Shown here one piece after another: positions 25,458 to 34,111 of a stretch of 64,000 nt of DNA. This DNA comes from Microtetraspora sp. NBRC 13810 (GTDB lineage Bacteria > Actinomycetota > Actinomycetes > Streptosporangiales > Streptosporangiaceae). Location of the stretch: contig NZ_BSRQ01000022.1 of NCBI RefSeq assembly GCF_030268685.1, forward strand, positions 62,001 through 126,000. Direction: 5' to 3'. Below the pieces are notes generated by a model. That model saw only the letters and a list, made by a program, of their open reading frames with translations. It ran no database searches and was not told the origin of the DNA. The stretch's first letter is position 1. Each line of letters begins with the position of its first letter. The position numbers and the translations under genes were made by a program.

Positions 25458-26885
25458 TCAGTTGGCCGCGGTCCTCGGCAGGATCTGGACGGTGGCGGCC
25501 ACGACGGCGCAGAGGCCCGCCAGGAGACTGAGACCGAGGGCGAAGGCGTGCGCGTACGGGCTCGGGACGGACTGGCCGGCGAGGGCGCCGTAGAAGACGG
25601 CCCCGATGACGGCCACGCCGATCGCGTTGCCGGCCTGCCCGGCGGTGTTGAGGACGCCGGAGGCGGCGGCGGCGTGCCTGGGGTCGGTGCCGGCCAGCAC
25701 GAGCGCGGGCAGTGGCGCCATCACCAGCCCCATCCCCGCCCCGGCGACGAACAGGCCGGGGATGACCCAGGCGACGGTGTTCGAAGCGCCGAGGAGCGAG
25801 GTGGCGGCGAGGACGGCGTAGCCGGCGGCTGCCACCACCGTGCCCACGGTGATGACCTGCCGCCCGAGCCGCGCCGCGATCCGGCCCGACCAGGCCGCGA
25901 AGGCGAAGTAGCCGACCCCCAGCGGCAGGAAGACCAGCCCGGACTCCAGGGCGGAAAGGCCGCGACCGTCCTGCAGGTAGAGCGCCAGGATGAGGAAGAA
26001 CGACGCGGTCGTCATGGAGTAGAGCAGGTTGGTGGCCATCCCTGCCGAGAACGCCCGCCGGCGGAACAGGCTCAGGTCGATCAGCGGCGAGCCGCCGCGC
26101 ACGGCGAGCCGGTGCTGGTAGAGGACGAAGGCGGCGAGGAGCGGTACGGAGGCGGCCAGGCACAGCCAGGTCCATTCCGGCCAGCCCTGCTGCGGCCCCT
26201 GGATGAGGGGGAGCACGATGGCGACCAGGCCGAGCGAGACCAGCACGGTGCCGAGCAGGTCGAGCCGGGCGCCGGCGGCGCGTGATTCGGGGATCGAACG
26301 CCGGGTGAGGGCCAGGGCGACGACGCCGACCGGGATGTTGATCAGGAAGATGCTCCGCCAGCCCAGCCCCGCGACGTCCATCTTGATCAGCACGCCGCCG
26401 ATGAGCTGTCCGAACACGCCGCCCAGGCCGAGGGCCATGCCGTAGGCGCTGAACGCCTTCGTGCGGCGTTCACCGGTGTAGACGGTGTTCATGATGGCGA
26501 GCACCTGGGGCATCAGCAGCGCCGCGCCCAGCCCCTGGACGACGCGCGCCCCGACCAGGATCGCGGCGCTGGGGGCCACGCCGCACGCCGCCGAGGCGAC
26601 GGTGAACACGACCAGGCCGGTGGCGAACAGGCGACGCCGGCCGTACAGGTCGCCGAGCCGGCCGCCGGTGATGAGCCCCGCGGCCAGGGCGATCCCGAAT
26701 CCGGCGACGATGAACTGGATCGCCGACGGGCTCGCGTGCAGGTCGTGCTGGAGGGCGGGAATCGCGACGTTGACGATGAAGAAGTCGAGAGTGGTGATGA
26801 AGGTGCCCGCGAGGAGCACGGGCAGCCCTCCTGACATGGTCACGGGGGCCGGGGCGACCGGCGCCGGGGCCTTGAGGGTTGTCAT
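25458..26885 (-). CDS. MFS exporter, DHA2 family
   Basis: 475 residues with about 14 transmembrane helices. TLDFFIVNVAIPALQHDLHAS, GGRLGDLYGRRRLFATG (motif A) and GGVLIKMDVAGLGWRSIFLINIPVG are typical. It lies 71 bases downstream of SnoaL copy 2 on the same strand and is likely co-transcribed with it from the duplicated promoter. Codon use is normal for the window, unlike the convergent MFS gene. Confidence 0.92.
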   Translation of the reverse strand: MTTLKAPAPVAPAPVTMSGGLPVLLAGTFITTLDFFIVNVAIPALQHDLHASPSAIQFIVAGFGIALAAGLITGGRLGDLYGRRRLFATGLVVFTVASAACGVAPSAAILVGARVVQGLGAALLMPQVLAIMNTVYTGERRTKAFSAYGMALGLGGVFGQLIGGVLIKMDVAGLGWRSIFLINIPVGVVALALTRRSIPESRAAGARLDLLGTVLVSLGLVAIVLPLIQGPQQGWPEWTWLCLAASVPLLAAFVLYQHRLAVRGGSPLIDLSLFRRRAFSAGMATNLLYSMTTASFFLILALYLQDGRGLSALESGLVFLPLGVGYFAFAAWSGRIAARLGRQVITVGTVVAAAGYAVLAATSLLGASNTVAWVIPGLFVAGAGMGLVMAPLPALVLAGTDPRHAAAASGVLNTAGQAGNAIGVAVIGAVFYGALAGQSVPSPYAHAFALGLSLLAGLCAVVAATVQILPRTAAN

Positions 26886-26956
26886 CGTTCGGTGTCCTGT
26901 TCCGGTGCGGATGGCCGCGGCCCGCCGGTGGAGCCCCCGCGGGCCGCGGCGGGGGT

Positions 26957-27325
26957 TCAGACCTGGGCGGGGATCTTGTCGAGGAAGCCGTGCACCCTGC
27001 CGATGCGGCCGTCGGCGGTGAGAACGGCGACGTCGAAGCCGACCACCAGCGCCTCACCGCCCGCCGGGCCCAGCTCCCAGGTGAAACGGGCGATGTCGTG
27101 ATGGGCGTCCACCGGCCCGGCCAGCGAGAAGACGAAGCCGGGGAACTGCCCCTGCACCGCCGCGATCGTCGCGTCGATCGCGTCCCGGCCCTCGGCGACC
27201 GCCATCGGATCGGTGTACACCCCATCCTCGGCCCAGATCTCCCCGATCACCGCCCGACGGACGACCACGTCGGTCTCGTTCCAGGTGTCGAGATAACGAG
27301 CGACAAGCTGGTCCATGCTGTTCAC
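26957..27325 (-). CDS. SnoaL-like / NTF2-fold protein (copy 2)
   Basis: 122 residues, nearly identical to the protein at 10964-11332: differences are concentrated around TWNETDVVVRRAVIGEIWAEDG. The start is the GTG at 27325 with a GGAGGAA site, as in copy 1. The downstream neighbour is an MFS exporter rather than nothing, so this copy may serve as a hydrolase/cyclase coupled to efflux. The upstream DNA is a copy of the 11333-11492 region. Confidence 0.88.
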   Translation of the reverse strand: MNSMDQLVARYLDTWNETDVVVRRAVIGEIWAEDGVYTDPMAVAEGRDAIDATIAAVQGQFPGFVFSLAGPVDAHHDIARFTWELGPAGGEALVVGFDVAVLTADGRIGRVHGFLDKIPAQV

Positions 27326-27450
27326 AGGAAATTCCTCCGTGTCGTGTTCCTACTGGTCACGAAGGTACGGAGATCCGCAAGACGGGGAATCTGTCGCTCT
27401 TAGGCAATTCGTCCAGTAATGATCGACGTCCGATAGGTCATGTTTCGGGC

Positions 27451-27486
27451 ATGCCGTACGGGCCGGGTGCGGGGATATCGGTCATC
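27451..27486 (+). pseudogene. Remnant of the LAL regulator start (duplication fossil)
   Basis: Reads M-P-Y-G-P-G-A-G-I-S-V-I against M-L-H-G-R-E-A-E-I-S-V-I of the intact LAL gene at 11457, at the same distance (125-126 bases) from the SnoaL start. GATATCGGTCATC is identical in both. After this the sequence becomes the end of the MFS gene at 27495. Only the first dozen codons survive. Confidence 0.65.
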
Positions 27487-27494
27487 AGCGCTTT

Positions 27495-28679
27495 TCAGGA
27501 CGGTGCCGGGCGGGCGGTGAGCATCCGGCGGCCGGCGAGCAGCAGGGCCGCGCCCGCCGTGACGCCGCACGCGCCCGCCACCGCGGCCACGGCCGGTCCG
27601 CCGTGGAGCAGCAGCGATCCGCCGGCCGCCGAGCCGCCCGCGATACCGGCGCCGACCAGGGTCACCAGCCAGGAGAACGCCTCGGTGACGGTGCCCTCCG
27701 GGGCGAGGTCGCCCACCATGCCGAAGGAGACCGAGAGCAGCGGCGCGAAGAAGACCCCGGTGAGGACGGCGACCACCGCCATGCCGATCGGCCCGGGCAC
27801 GAGGGCGACCAGCCAATACGAGGCCGCCATGCCGGATGCCAGCAGCGTCGCCTTCAGCTCGGGCGCGGCCCGCCAGTGCCGGACCCCGTAGGTCCCGTAG
27901 CAGAGCGCCCCGGCGAGGGCGCCCGTGGCGGACAGGGCCAACAGGGTCCCGGCTCCGCCCGGGACGTGGTGGGAGTCGGCGTAGGCCACGCTGAAGACGT
28001 TGAACGACCCCACCGCCCAGCCCGCTCCGCACAGAGCCACGATGAGCAGCAGCAGGGCGGGGCTGCGCAGGGCGCCGAGCCAGTGCGGTGTCCGCGCGGC
28101 CGGTGTCCATGATCGCGAGGGCTTCGAGGTGCTCATCACGAGGGCGCCCACGAGGCCCAGGGCCGCCGACACCCACAGGGCCGTCCGGGGAGACCCGGCC
28201 GCCGCGATGCCGGTGACCGCCAGGGGGCCCGCGATGAAGAGGAGTTCCTGCGCGCCGGCGTCCAGGGAGTAGGCGGACTCCAGTTCGCGGGGCTCCACCA
28301 GTCGCGGCCACAGGGCGCGCAGGCACGGTTCGAGGGGCGGCGTCGCGGCTCCGGCGACAACCGCTCCGAGCAGGGCGTGGGCGGTGCTGTGCGGCGCCAG
28401 CGCCAGCACCGTGTACCCGCCCGCGGCGACGATCGCCGAGACGGTGAGGACCCTCGGTTGCCCGAGCCGGTCCACGCAGCGTCCCAGCAGCGGCCCGGCG
28501 ACGGCCTGCGCCACGGCGAAGGTCCCGGTGACCAGGCCCACGATCGCGTAGTCGGCGCCCGCCTGGCGGAGGGTCAGCGCGATGGCCAGGGCGGCCATGG
28601 CGGCGGGCAGGCGGCCGACCAGGGAGGCGCCCAGCAGCCGGCCGACATAGGGACGGCGCAGGACAACGGTGTACGACAT
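27495..28679 (-). CDS. MFS transporter
   Basis: 394 residues, about 12 transmembrane helices, single-domain MFS (RRPYVGRLLGASLVGRLPAAMAALAIAL, GPLLGRCVDRLGQPRVLT). It resembles actinomycete exporters of unknown substrate. It sits 64 bases downstream of the GntR-UTRA gene on the same strand, which is the likely regulator. Its 3' end abuts the LAL remnant, marking the edge of a duplicated segment. Confidence 0.88.
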   Translation of the reverse strand: MSYTVVLRRPYVGRLLGASLVGRLPAAMAALAIALTLRQAGADYAIVGLVTGTFAVAQAVAGPLLGRCVDRLGQPRVLTVSAIVAAGGYTVLALAPHSTAHALLGAVVAGAATPPLEPCLRALWPRLVEPRELESAYSLDAGAQELLFIAGPLAVTGIAAAGSPRTALWVSAALGLVGALVMSTSKPSRSWTPAARTPHWLGALRSPALLLLIVALCGAGWAVGSFNVFSVAYADSHHVPGGAGTLLALSATGALAGALCYGTYGVRHWRAAPELKATLLASGMAASYWLVALVPGPIGMAVVAVLTGVFFAPLLSVSFGMVGDLAPEGTVTEAFSWLVTLVGAGIAGGSAAGGSLLLHGGPAVAAVAGACGVTAGAALLLAGRRMLTARPAPS

Positions 28680-28743
28680 GGGGATCCTCGCGACGGGGTG
28701 GATGGGGGCCGCCGTCCGGCGGCGGTGTCGGCGCCGGGCGCCG

Positions 28744-29523
28744 TCATCCGGTCTGCAGGACGGACAGGTGGCCTGCCCGGCCGAGGACCAGATGCTTGGC
28801 GAGATAGCACGGCGCGCCGTTCAGCGCGGCCGTCTGCGTCATGATCAGGACCGGCTCGTTCGCCGGGGTTCCGAGGAGCGCCGCGCGTGACTCGCCCGGT
28901 ACGCCCGGCGTGATCCGGACGGCTCCCGGGCCGAGCCGCGGCCCGTACCGCGCCAGGAGGATCGACAGCAGGCTGCCGCCGCCGGGTGCCCGCATGGCCG
29001 CGGCGATCGCGTCGCCGTGCTCGGCGCCGATCGCCCCGGCGGCGGGGAAGTGCTCCTGGCTGAGCGCGACCACCTCGCCGTCGCGTGACAGGACGGTCTC
29101 GAAGAACCAGGTCGAATCGCTCGCCCGCATGCCGAGTCCCTCGCTGACGAAGGTGGCCGGAGGATGCTGGAGTGTCACCTCGCTGCGGCGGAGCGCGACC
29201 GGGGACGTCGCCGTGCTCAGCAGTTCCTCAAGGGGCCTGATGCGTTCGAGCCCTCGCTGCGGGAGGGTGTCGGCCACGAAGCGCCCGACCCCGCGCCGGG
29301 AGAACAGGAAACCGTCCTCGTCCAGCAGCATCAGGGCCTCCCGGACGACGGTGCGGCTGACCCCCATGAGCTGCCCGAGCTCCGTCTCCGTCGGGATCAT
29401 GGACCCGGGCGGCAGCGCCCCGGAGCGGATGGCGTCGAGGATGCGGCTGTGGACCCACACCCGCAGCGGGACACCGGGGTCCCGCGGGATCTCCTGGGCC
29501 GGAAAGGAGCGGCGGTCGATCAC
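28744..29523 (-). CDS. GntR-family regulator with UTRA ligand domain (HutC type)
   Basis: 259 residues. The N-terminal winged helix reads LDAIRSGALPPGSMIPTETELGQLMGVSRTVVREALMLLDEDGFL; the UTRA domain covers about 100-255. It starts at 29523 and heads a probable operon with the MFS transporter. Upstream are repeats of ATACAAGC over the -10 region, a likely self-operator. Effector unknown. Confidence 0.9.
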   Translation of the reverse strand: MIDRRSFPAQEIPRDPGVPLRVWVHSRILDAIRSGALPPGSMIPTETELGQLMGVSRTVVREALMLLDEDGFLFSRRGVGRFVADTLPQRGLERIRPLEELLSTATSPVALRRSEVTLQHPPATFVSEGLGMRASDSTWFFETVLSRDGEVVALSQEHFPAAGAIGAEHGDAIAAAMRAPGGGSLLSILLARYGPRLGPGAVRITPGVPGESRAALLGTPANEPVLIMTQTAALNGAPCYLAKHLVLGRAGHLSVLQTG

Positions 29524-29543
29524 GTGGCATCGTCTTCCGTGAG

Positions 29544-29586
29544 TTGTTATACAAGCTCATCATACAAGCGCCCACAAACTGACCAA
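29544..29586 (-). promoter_or_regulatory. Promoter and operator of the GntR-UTRA gene
   Basis: On the minus strand: -35 TTGGTC (29581-29586), 16-base spacer, -10 TATGAT (29559-29564). Two ATACAAGC copies (29549-29556, 29562-29569; period 13) overlap it, and TTGT/ACAA (29544-29554) forms a short palindrome. The rest of 29524-29810 shows no supported gene. Confidence 0.5.
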
Positions 29587-29810
29587 ATGGCGAATCCGGT
29601 CACACCGTGGACATGAACAGCACGCGCCACGCGCGCTCGTCGTCGAAGCCGGTCGGCTGAGGGAAGCCGGCATCGCCGCGGCGTGACGGCCACGTCGCCC
29701 GCCTCGCGGAGGACCCCGGCCACGTGCCGCCCCGCCGGCTGAGCCCCTTCATGCCTGGCGCACCCGTTCGGCGGCACGCCGAAGTCGGAGGGATCCCGGA
29801 GCGGCGGGTC

Positions 29811-30359
29811 CTACGGCTGCGCGTCACCCCGTTCCACGAAGGCGCCCCGCCGCCGACCGCCCCCTGGCCCCGGTGAGGCGGGCGTCAGGTCCGCCAGTGC
29901 CGTCCTGATCTCCGGGCAGCCGGCCAGCGCCCGGCGTACGACGGGATCGGTGACCGTGAGCGACGCGAGGTGCCGTACGGCGTGCGCGGCGACGTCGGCG
30001 ACGCGCACCCGCGGTGGCGCAGGCTCGGCCGGCTTCACGCCCCTGGCGATCTCCAGCGTGGCCAGCCGGATCCCCGGAAGCCGGGGGGCCGGATCGGGAC
30101 AGACGGCGTAGGTCAGCACGATCCGGCCTTCGGGCAGGTAGCGCCAGCTCGTGGAGTGCACAACGGTGGCCGCCGCGTCCGCGTCGACGCCGCAGGCGCG
30201 GCGCGCGGCCTGGTCCGGTGTCTCACCCGGCACCGGAACGGTGACCGTCCGCCGGTAGGACCAGCCGCCGGCATCCGCCCGCAGCATCAGCGTCTCGACC
30301 GACACCGGCAGCAGCCCGGCGACCGGTGCGTCCGCGTTTCTCCCCGTCATCGCCGCCAT
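29811..30359 (-). CDS. Conserved-looking hypothetical protein
   Basis: 182 residues, no recognised family. A beta-rich central part (VETLMLRADAGGWSYRRTVTVPVPGETPDQAARRACGVD, then STSWRYLPEGRIVLTYAVCPDP) is followed by helices (VADVAAHAVRHLASLTVTDPVVRRAL) and an arginine-rich tail. There is no signal peptide or membrane segment. Codon use is that of a real gene. It is divergent from the S51-like gene, 86 bases away, which may be a functional partner. Confidence 0.6.
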   Translation of the reverse strand: MAAMTGRNADAPVAGLLPVSVETLMLRADAGGWSYRRTVTVPVPGETPDQAARRACGVDADAAATVVHSTSWRYLPEGRIVLTYAVCPDPAPRLPGIRLATLEIARGVKPAEPAPPRVRVADVAAHAVRHLASLTVTDPVVRRALAGCPEIRTALADLTPASPGPGGGRRRGAFVERGDAQP

Positions 30360-30445
30360 CTTATTGCGACTCAGTTGCAGAAGCAGCGGCGTCGCAGAGG
30401 GACCTATTGCCGTGGAGAGCCATCCGTGTGTCGCTGGAGGGGGAC

Positions 30446-31666
30446 ATGAGAGGGAGGCGGACCGTCATGCCGGATCGGCCCGGATTGCTGGTGTTGATGG
30501 GATCGGGTGAGACGAGCCCGACCATGGTCGAGATCCATCGTTCCGTCGTGCGGGAGCTGGGCCCCGCGCCCAGGGCCGTGCTGCTCGACACCCCCTACGC
30601 CTTCCAGGAGAACGCCGCCGACATCTCCGCGCGCGCCTGCGGCTACTTCGCCCGCAGCGTCGGCCTGCGCGTCGAAGTCGGCACGGAGGTGGACGAGGCC
30701 GACTGGGTGTTCTCCGGGCCGGGCAGCCCGACCTTCGCGCTGGACCGGTGGACGGAGTCCCCGACGGCGGGCGGCCTGCGGGCGCGCGTCCGGCGCGGGC
30801 GGGGCGTGACCGTGCTCGCCTCCGCCGCCGCCTGCACGGCCGGCCTGGCCACGGTGCCGGTGTACGAGATCTACAAGGTGGGCGCGGAACCACACTGGCG
30901 GGACGGGCTGGACCTGCTGGCGGCACTCGGCCTGCGGGTGGCGGTGATCCCGCACTACGACAACGCCGAGGGCGGCACGCACGACACCCGCTACTGCTAC
31001 CTCGGCGAACGAAGGCTCGCCCGGATGGAACGCGAACTTCCGCCGGGCGCGGCCGTACTCGGCATCGACGAGCACACCGCCGTCCTCATCGACCTGCGGA
31101 CAGAGCGGGTCACGGTCGCCGGCCGGGGCGGGCTGACCGTCCGGCTCGGGGGCGGGGGCACGACGCTGCCCGCGGGCACGGGCACGGACCTCGCGGAGAT
31201 CCGGCGTCTCGCCCGGGGCGGCACGCCCGCTCCCGCGCCACCCGCGGCGGCGACGGCGGCGCGGACCGGCCAGGCCACGCTGGAGGAGACGGTCCGCTCC
31301 CGCGAGCACGACCTGCGCGCGGCCCTGGCGGCACACGACACCGGCGCAGCCCTTCAGGCCGTCCTGGATTTGGAGGAGGAGATCGCCGCCTGGGCCGCCG
31401 ACACCGAGGAGGACGCCGGCGGCGTACGGGAGGCGCGGCGGGCACTGCGCTCGCTCATCGTCACCCTGGGCCGGCTGGCCGACCCGCGGGAGCCGCGCGA
31501 CCGGGTGGCCGCGCCGGTCCGCCCGCTGGTGGCGCTGCGCGACGAACTGCGGCGGGCACACCGGTACGACCTGGCGGACGCGCTCCGCGTGGCACTCCTG
31601 CACGGCGGAGTGCTCGTCGAGGACACCCCGGACGGCCCGCGCTGGGATCTCACGCCCCCACCGTGA
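30446..31666 (+). CDS. S51 peptidase-like (class-I amidotransferase fold) protein with CysRS-type C-terminal domain
   Basis: 406 residues. Residues about 10-215 resemble the peptidase S51/cyanophycinase group (GLLVLMGSGETSPTMVEIH, then GPGSPTFALDRW) with a nucleophile-elbow-like ASAAAC where S51 members have a G-x-S-A-G type turn. The final 45 residues (LRDELRRAHRYDLADALRVALLHGGVLVEDTPDGPRWDL) match the extreme C-terminus of cysteinyl-tRNA synthetases. GGAGGGGG precedes the ATG at 30446; the ATG at 30467 is a second candidate. I infer a hydrolase or amidotransferase-like enzyme with an added RNA- or nucleotide-binding tail. Confidence 0.75.
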   Translation: MRGRRTVMPDRPGLLVLMGSGETSPTMVEIHRSVVRELGPAPRAVLLDTPYAFQENAADISARACGYFARSVGLRVEVGTEVDEADWVFSGPGSPTFALDRWTESPTAGGLRARVRRGRGVTVLASAAACTAGLATVPVYEIYKVGAEPHWRDGLDLLAALGLRVAVIPHYDNAEGGTHDTRYCYLGERRLARMERELPPGAAVLGIDEHTAVLIDLRTERVTVAGRGGLTVRLGGGGTTLPAGTGTDLAEIRRLARGGTPAPAPPAAATAARTGQATLEETVRSREHDLRAALAAHDTGAALQAVLDLEEEIAAWAADTEEDAGGVREARRALRSLIVTLGRLADPREPRDRVAAPVRPLVALRDELRRAHRYDLADALRVALLHGGVLVEDTPDGPRWDLTPPP

Positions 31667-31864
31667 ACCCGGCGACCAGCTCCCCGGCCCCGGCACGCCC
31701 CGGCGCGGCCCGGCACGCGCGGCAGAGCCCGGCGCAGCGCAGCCCGGCATGCGCGGCGGCGTCCTCGGCGCTGACCCGTGCGCGCGCGGGCCCACCTGGC
31801 GGGCGAGCCGCACCACCTGCCACGGCGAGACGACCCCCTCTGCCACGAAACCGGATGTCAAGCC

Positions 31865-31915
31865 TTGACGCCGTCATGACGGCAGGCTATACATCCAGGA
31901 AATATCCTATAGGAT
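31865..31915 (+). promoter_or_regulatory. Promoter with two palindromes for the sugar ABC operon
   Basis: -35 TTGACG (31865-31870), 17-base spacer, -10 TATACA (31888-31893). The spacer holds the perfect palindrome GCCGTCATGACGGC (31870-31883), and ATCCTATAGGAT (31904-31915), also perfect, lies at the expected start of transcription. The second resembles GntR/FCD-type sugar-acid operators. The operon's first start is at 31943. The rest of 31667-31942 is empty. Confidence 0.65.
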
Positions 31916-31942
31916 CGATGATCCTTCCGAGAGGGCGCGGGC

Positions 31943-32998
31943 ATGCATCAAGGACCCCTGATTCGGCTCGGCGGACTGGCTGCCGCTCTGGTGCTCGCCG
32001 CCACCGCCACCGCCGGTTGCGCGAGGAAGAGCGACGACACGGCGACGGCCGGCACCACCCGGACGCCCGCCGAGGTCAAGATCGCCCTGGTCTCGGGCGG
32101 GGCACACCCCTACTTCCAACCCTGGAAGACCGAGGCCGCCAAGGTGCGGACCGACCTGGGCGTCGGCGACGTCACGTTCAACGAGACCGCCGCCTGGGAC
32201 CAGACCAAGCAGAACGACGTGCTGAAGTCCCTCGCCGCGCAGGGCTACAACGCCTTCGGCGTCTTCGGCGTCTCCCCCGAGAACGTCAACGCCACCTTCG
32301 ACGACCTCAAGCGGCAGGGATTCCCGGTCGCCTCGCTCGGATCCTGCCCGGCCGGCGACGTCGACAAGGCGGACTTCTGCCTCTCCACCGACGTCGGACT
32401 GGCCGCGTACAAGGCGGCGCAGGCCGCGATCCAGGCCATGGGCGGCCGGGGGAACCTCGTGCACCTGACCGGCAACAAGGTGGACTCCAACACCCAGCGT
32501 CGCATCGCGGGCGTGCAGAAGGCGGTCGACGAGACCGGCGGGAAGGTCAAGCTCCTGCAGACCGTGACCGATGTGGACAAGGACCTGCAGACGGCACAGA
32601 AGGCCGTCGCCGACCTCCTCGCCGCGAAGGGCGACCGGATCCAGGGCATCGTCAACACCGCCTACAACCCCGCGGTCGCCGCCGCGGAGGGCGTCAAGCA
32701 GTCCAAGCTGCCCATCAAGGTCGTCGCGATCGACGACGACAAGGCCATCCTCGCCGACATCAAGGACGGATCGGTCGCCGCGACCGTGCTGCAGAACCCG
32801 GTCGGCCAGGCGTCCGTCGGCTCGTACGCGCTGACGAAGCTCGCGGGCGGCTGCGCGATGACGACGCCGGGCGTGGTCGTCGACTCCGGATCCTTCGTCG
32901 TCACCGCGGACGACATCGGCGCCTACGACACGGACCGGCAGGCGAAGACGGACGAGCTGAGGAAGGCGTTCGACACCCGGTACCTGACCTGCAAGTAG
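31943..32998 (+). CDS. Sugar ABC transporter substrate-binding lipoprotein
   Basis: 351 residues. A lipoprotein signal peptide ends in the lipobox TAGC (Cys26); the mature part is a type I periplasmic-binding fold of the RbsB/LacI class (VKIALVSGGAHPYFQPWKTEAAKV ... VVAIDDDKAILADIKDG). It captures a sugar outside the membrane for the two permeases and the double ATPase downstream. It begins a five-gene operon and is followed by a 27-base gap to the dehydratase. Confidence 0.93.
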   Translation: MHQGPLIRLGGLAAALVLAATATAGCARKSDDTATAGTTRTPAEVKIALVSGGAHPYFQPWKTEAAKVRTDLGVGDVTFNETAAWDQTKQNDVLKSLAAQGYNAFGVFGVSPENVNATFDDLKRQGFPVASLGSCPAGDVDKADFCLSTDVGLAAYKAAQAAIQAMGGRGNLVHLTGNKVDSNTQRRIAGVQKAVDETGGKVKLLQTVTDVDKDLQTAQKAVADLLAAKGDRIQGIVNTAYNPAVAAAEGVKQSKLPIKVVAIDDDKAILADIKDGSVAATVLQNPVGQASVGSYALTKLAGGCAMTTPGVVVDSGSFVVTADDIGAYDTDRQAKTDELRKAFDTRYLTCK

Positions 32999-33025
32999 TC
33001 CAGCACGCCCAGGAGGAGCCTCCCC

Positions 33026-34111
33026 TTGCCCGCGATCACCCACGCAGAGGCGTATCTCGTCGACCTGGAGGTCGAGACCGTACGCACGGACGCCGTCCAG
33101 TCATTCGTCAAGCAGGAGACCGTCTTCGTCGAGATCCAGACCGGCGACGGCGGTACCGGCACCGGCTACTCGTACACGATCGGCACCGGTGGTTCGGCCG
33201 TGCTCGCCCTGCTGCGCGACTACCTGCTGCCGAGGCTGGTGGGCGCGGACGCCCGCCGGGTGGAGGCCGTGTGGTACGACCTGTTCGCCGCGACCCGGGC
33301 GACCACGGTCGGTGCGATCACCTCGCTCGCCCTCGCCGCGGTGGACACGGCCCTGTGGGACCTGCGGTGCCGCGACGCGGGCCGGCCGCTGTGGCTGCTC
33401 GCCGGGGGCGCGAAGGACCGCATCCCGCTGTACGACACCGAGGGCGGCTGGCTGCACCTCACCACCGAGGAACTGATCACCGGCGCGAAGGCCAGCCAGG
33501 CCGCGGGCTGGCCGGGGGTCAAGCTCAAGATCGGCCGCTCTCCGGTGGAGGACGCGGAACGGCTGGCCGCCGTCCGCGCGGCCGTCGGGCCGGACTTCGA
33601 CCTGATGCTCGACGCCAACCAGTCGCTCACCGCCGCCGAGGCCGTCAGGCGGGCCCGGCTCCTCGAACCGTCCGACCCCTACTGGCTGGAGGAGCCGCTG
33701 CCGGGAGACGACGTCGCCGGGCACCAGGCGCTGGCCTCGGCCGCCTCGATCCCCGTCGCGGTCGGCGAGTCGCTCTACTCCGTGGCGCAGTTCCGCGAAT
33801 ACCTGCACCGGCAGGCGGCCGGCATCGTGCAGGTGGACGTGGCGCGGATCGGCGGCATCACGCCGTGGCTCAAGGTCGCGCACCTGGCCGAGGCGTACAA
33901 CGTACCGGTCTGCCCGCACTTCCTCATGGAGTTGCACGTCAGCCTCTGCTGCGCGGTGCCGAACAGCCGCTACCTGGAGCACATCCCGCAGCTCCGGGCG
34001 ATCACCCGGCGGGAGATCGAGGTGGTGGACGGGCACGCCCTGCCGCCGTCGTCCCCCGGGCTCGGCATCGAGTGGGACCGCGACGCGATCGACGACCGGA
34101 GAGTCCGGTGA
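33026..34111 (+). CDS. Enolase-superfamily sugar-acid dehydratase (mandelate racemase group)
   Basis: 361 residues. The capping N-terminal domain and a TIM barrel carry the expected residues: Lys166-x-Lys168, metal ligands Asp196, Glu222 and Glu248, the Asp271-His298 dyad and Glu302. This set fits acid-sugar dehydratases or racemases of the MR group. Substrate unknown; its place inside a sugar-uptake operon implies it works on the imported compound. The start is the TTG at 33026, behind AGGAGGAG. The stop overlaps the next GTG. Confidence 0.9.
   Translation: MPAITHAEAYLVDLEVETVRTDAVQSFVKQETVFVEIQTGDGGTGTGYSYTIGTGGSAVLALLRDYLLPRLVGADARRVEAVWYDLFAATRATTVGAITSLALAAVDTALWDLRCRDAGRPLWLLAGGAKDRIPLYDTEGGWLHLTTEELITGAKASQAAGWPGVKLKIGRSPVEDAERLAAVRAAVGPDFDLMLDANQSLTAAEAVRRARLLEPSDPYWLEEPLPGDDVAGHQALASAASIPVAVGESLYSVAQFREYLHRQAAGIVQVDVARIGGITPWLKVAHLAEAYNVPVCPHFLMELHVSLCCAVPNSRYLEHIPQLRAITRREIEVVDGHALPPSSPGLGIEWDRDAIDDRRVR

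Noticed and set aside
29547-29827. Short minus-strand frames between GntR and the hypothetical gene
   Set aside because: No ribosome site, no likeness to a protein, and overlap with the GntR promoter.
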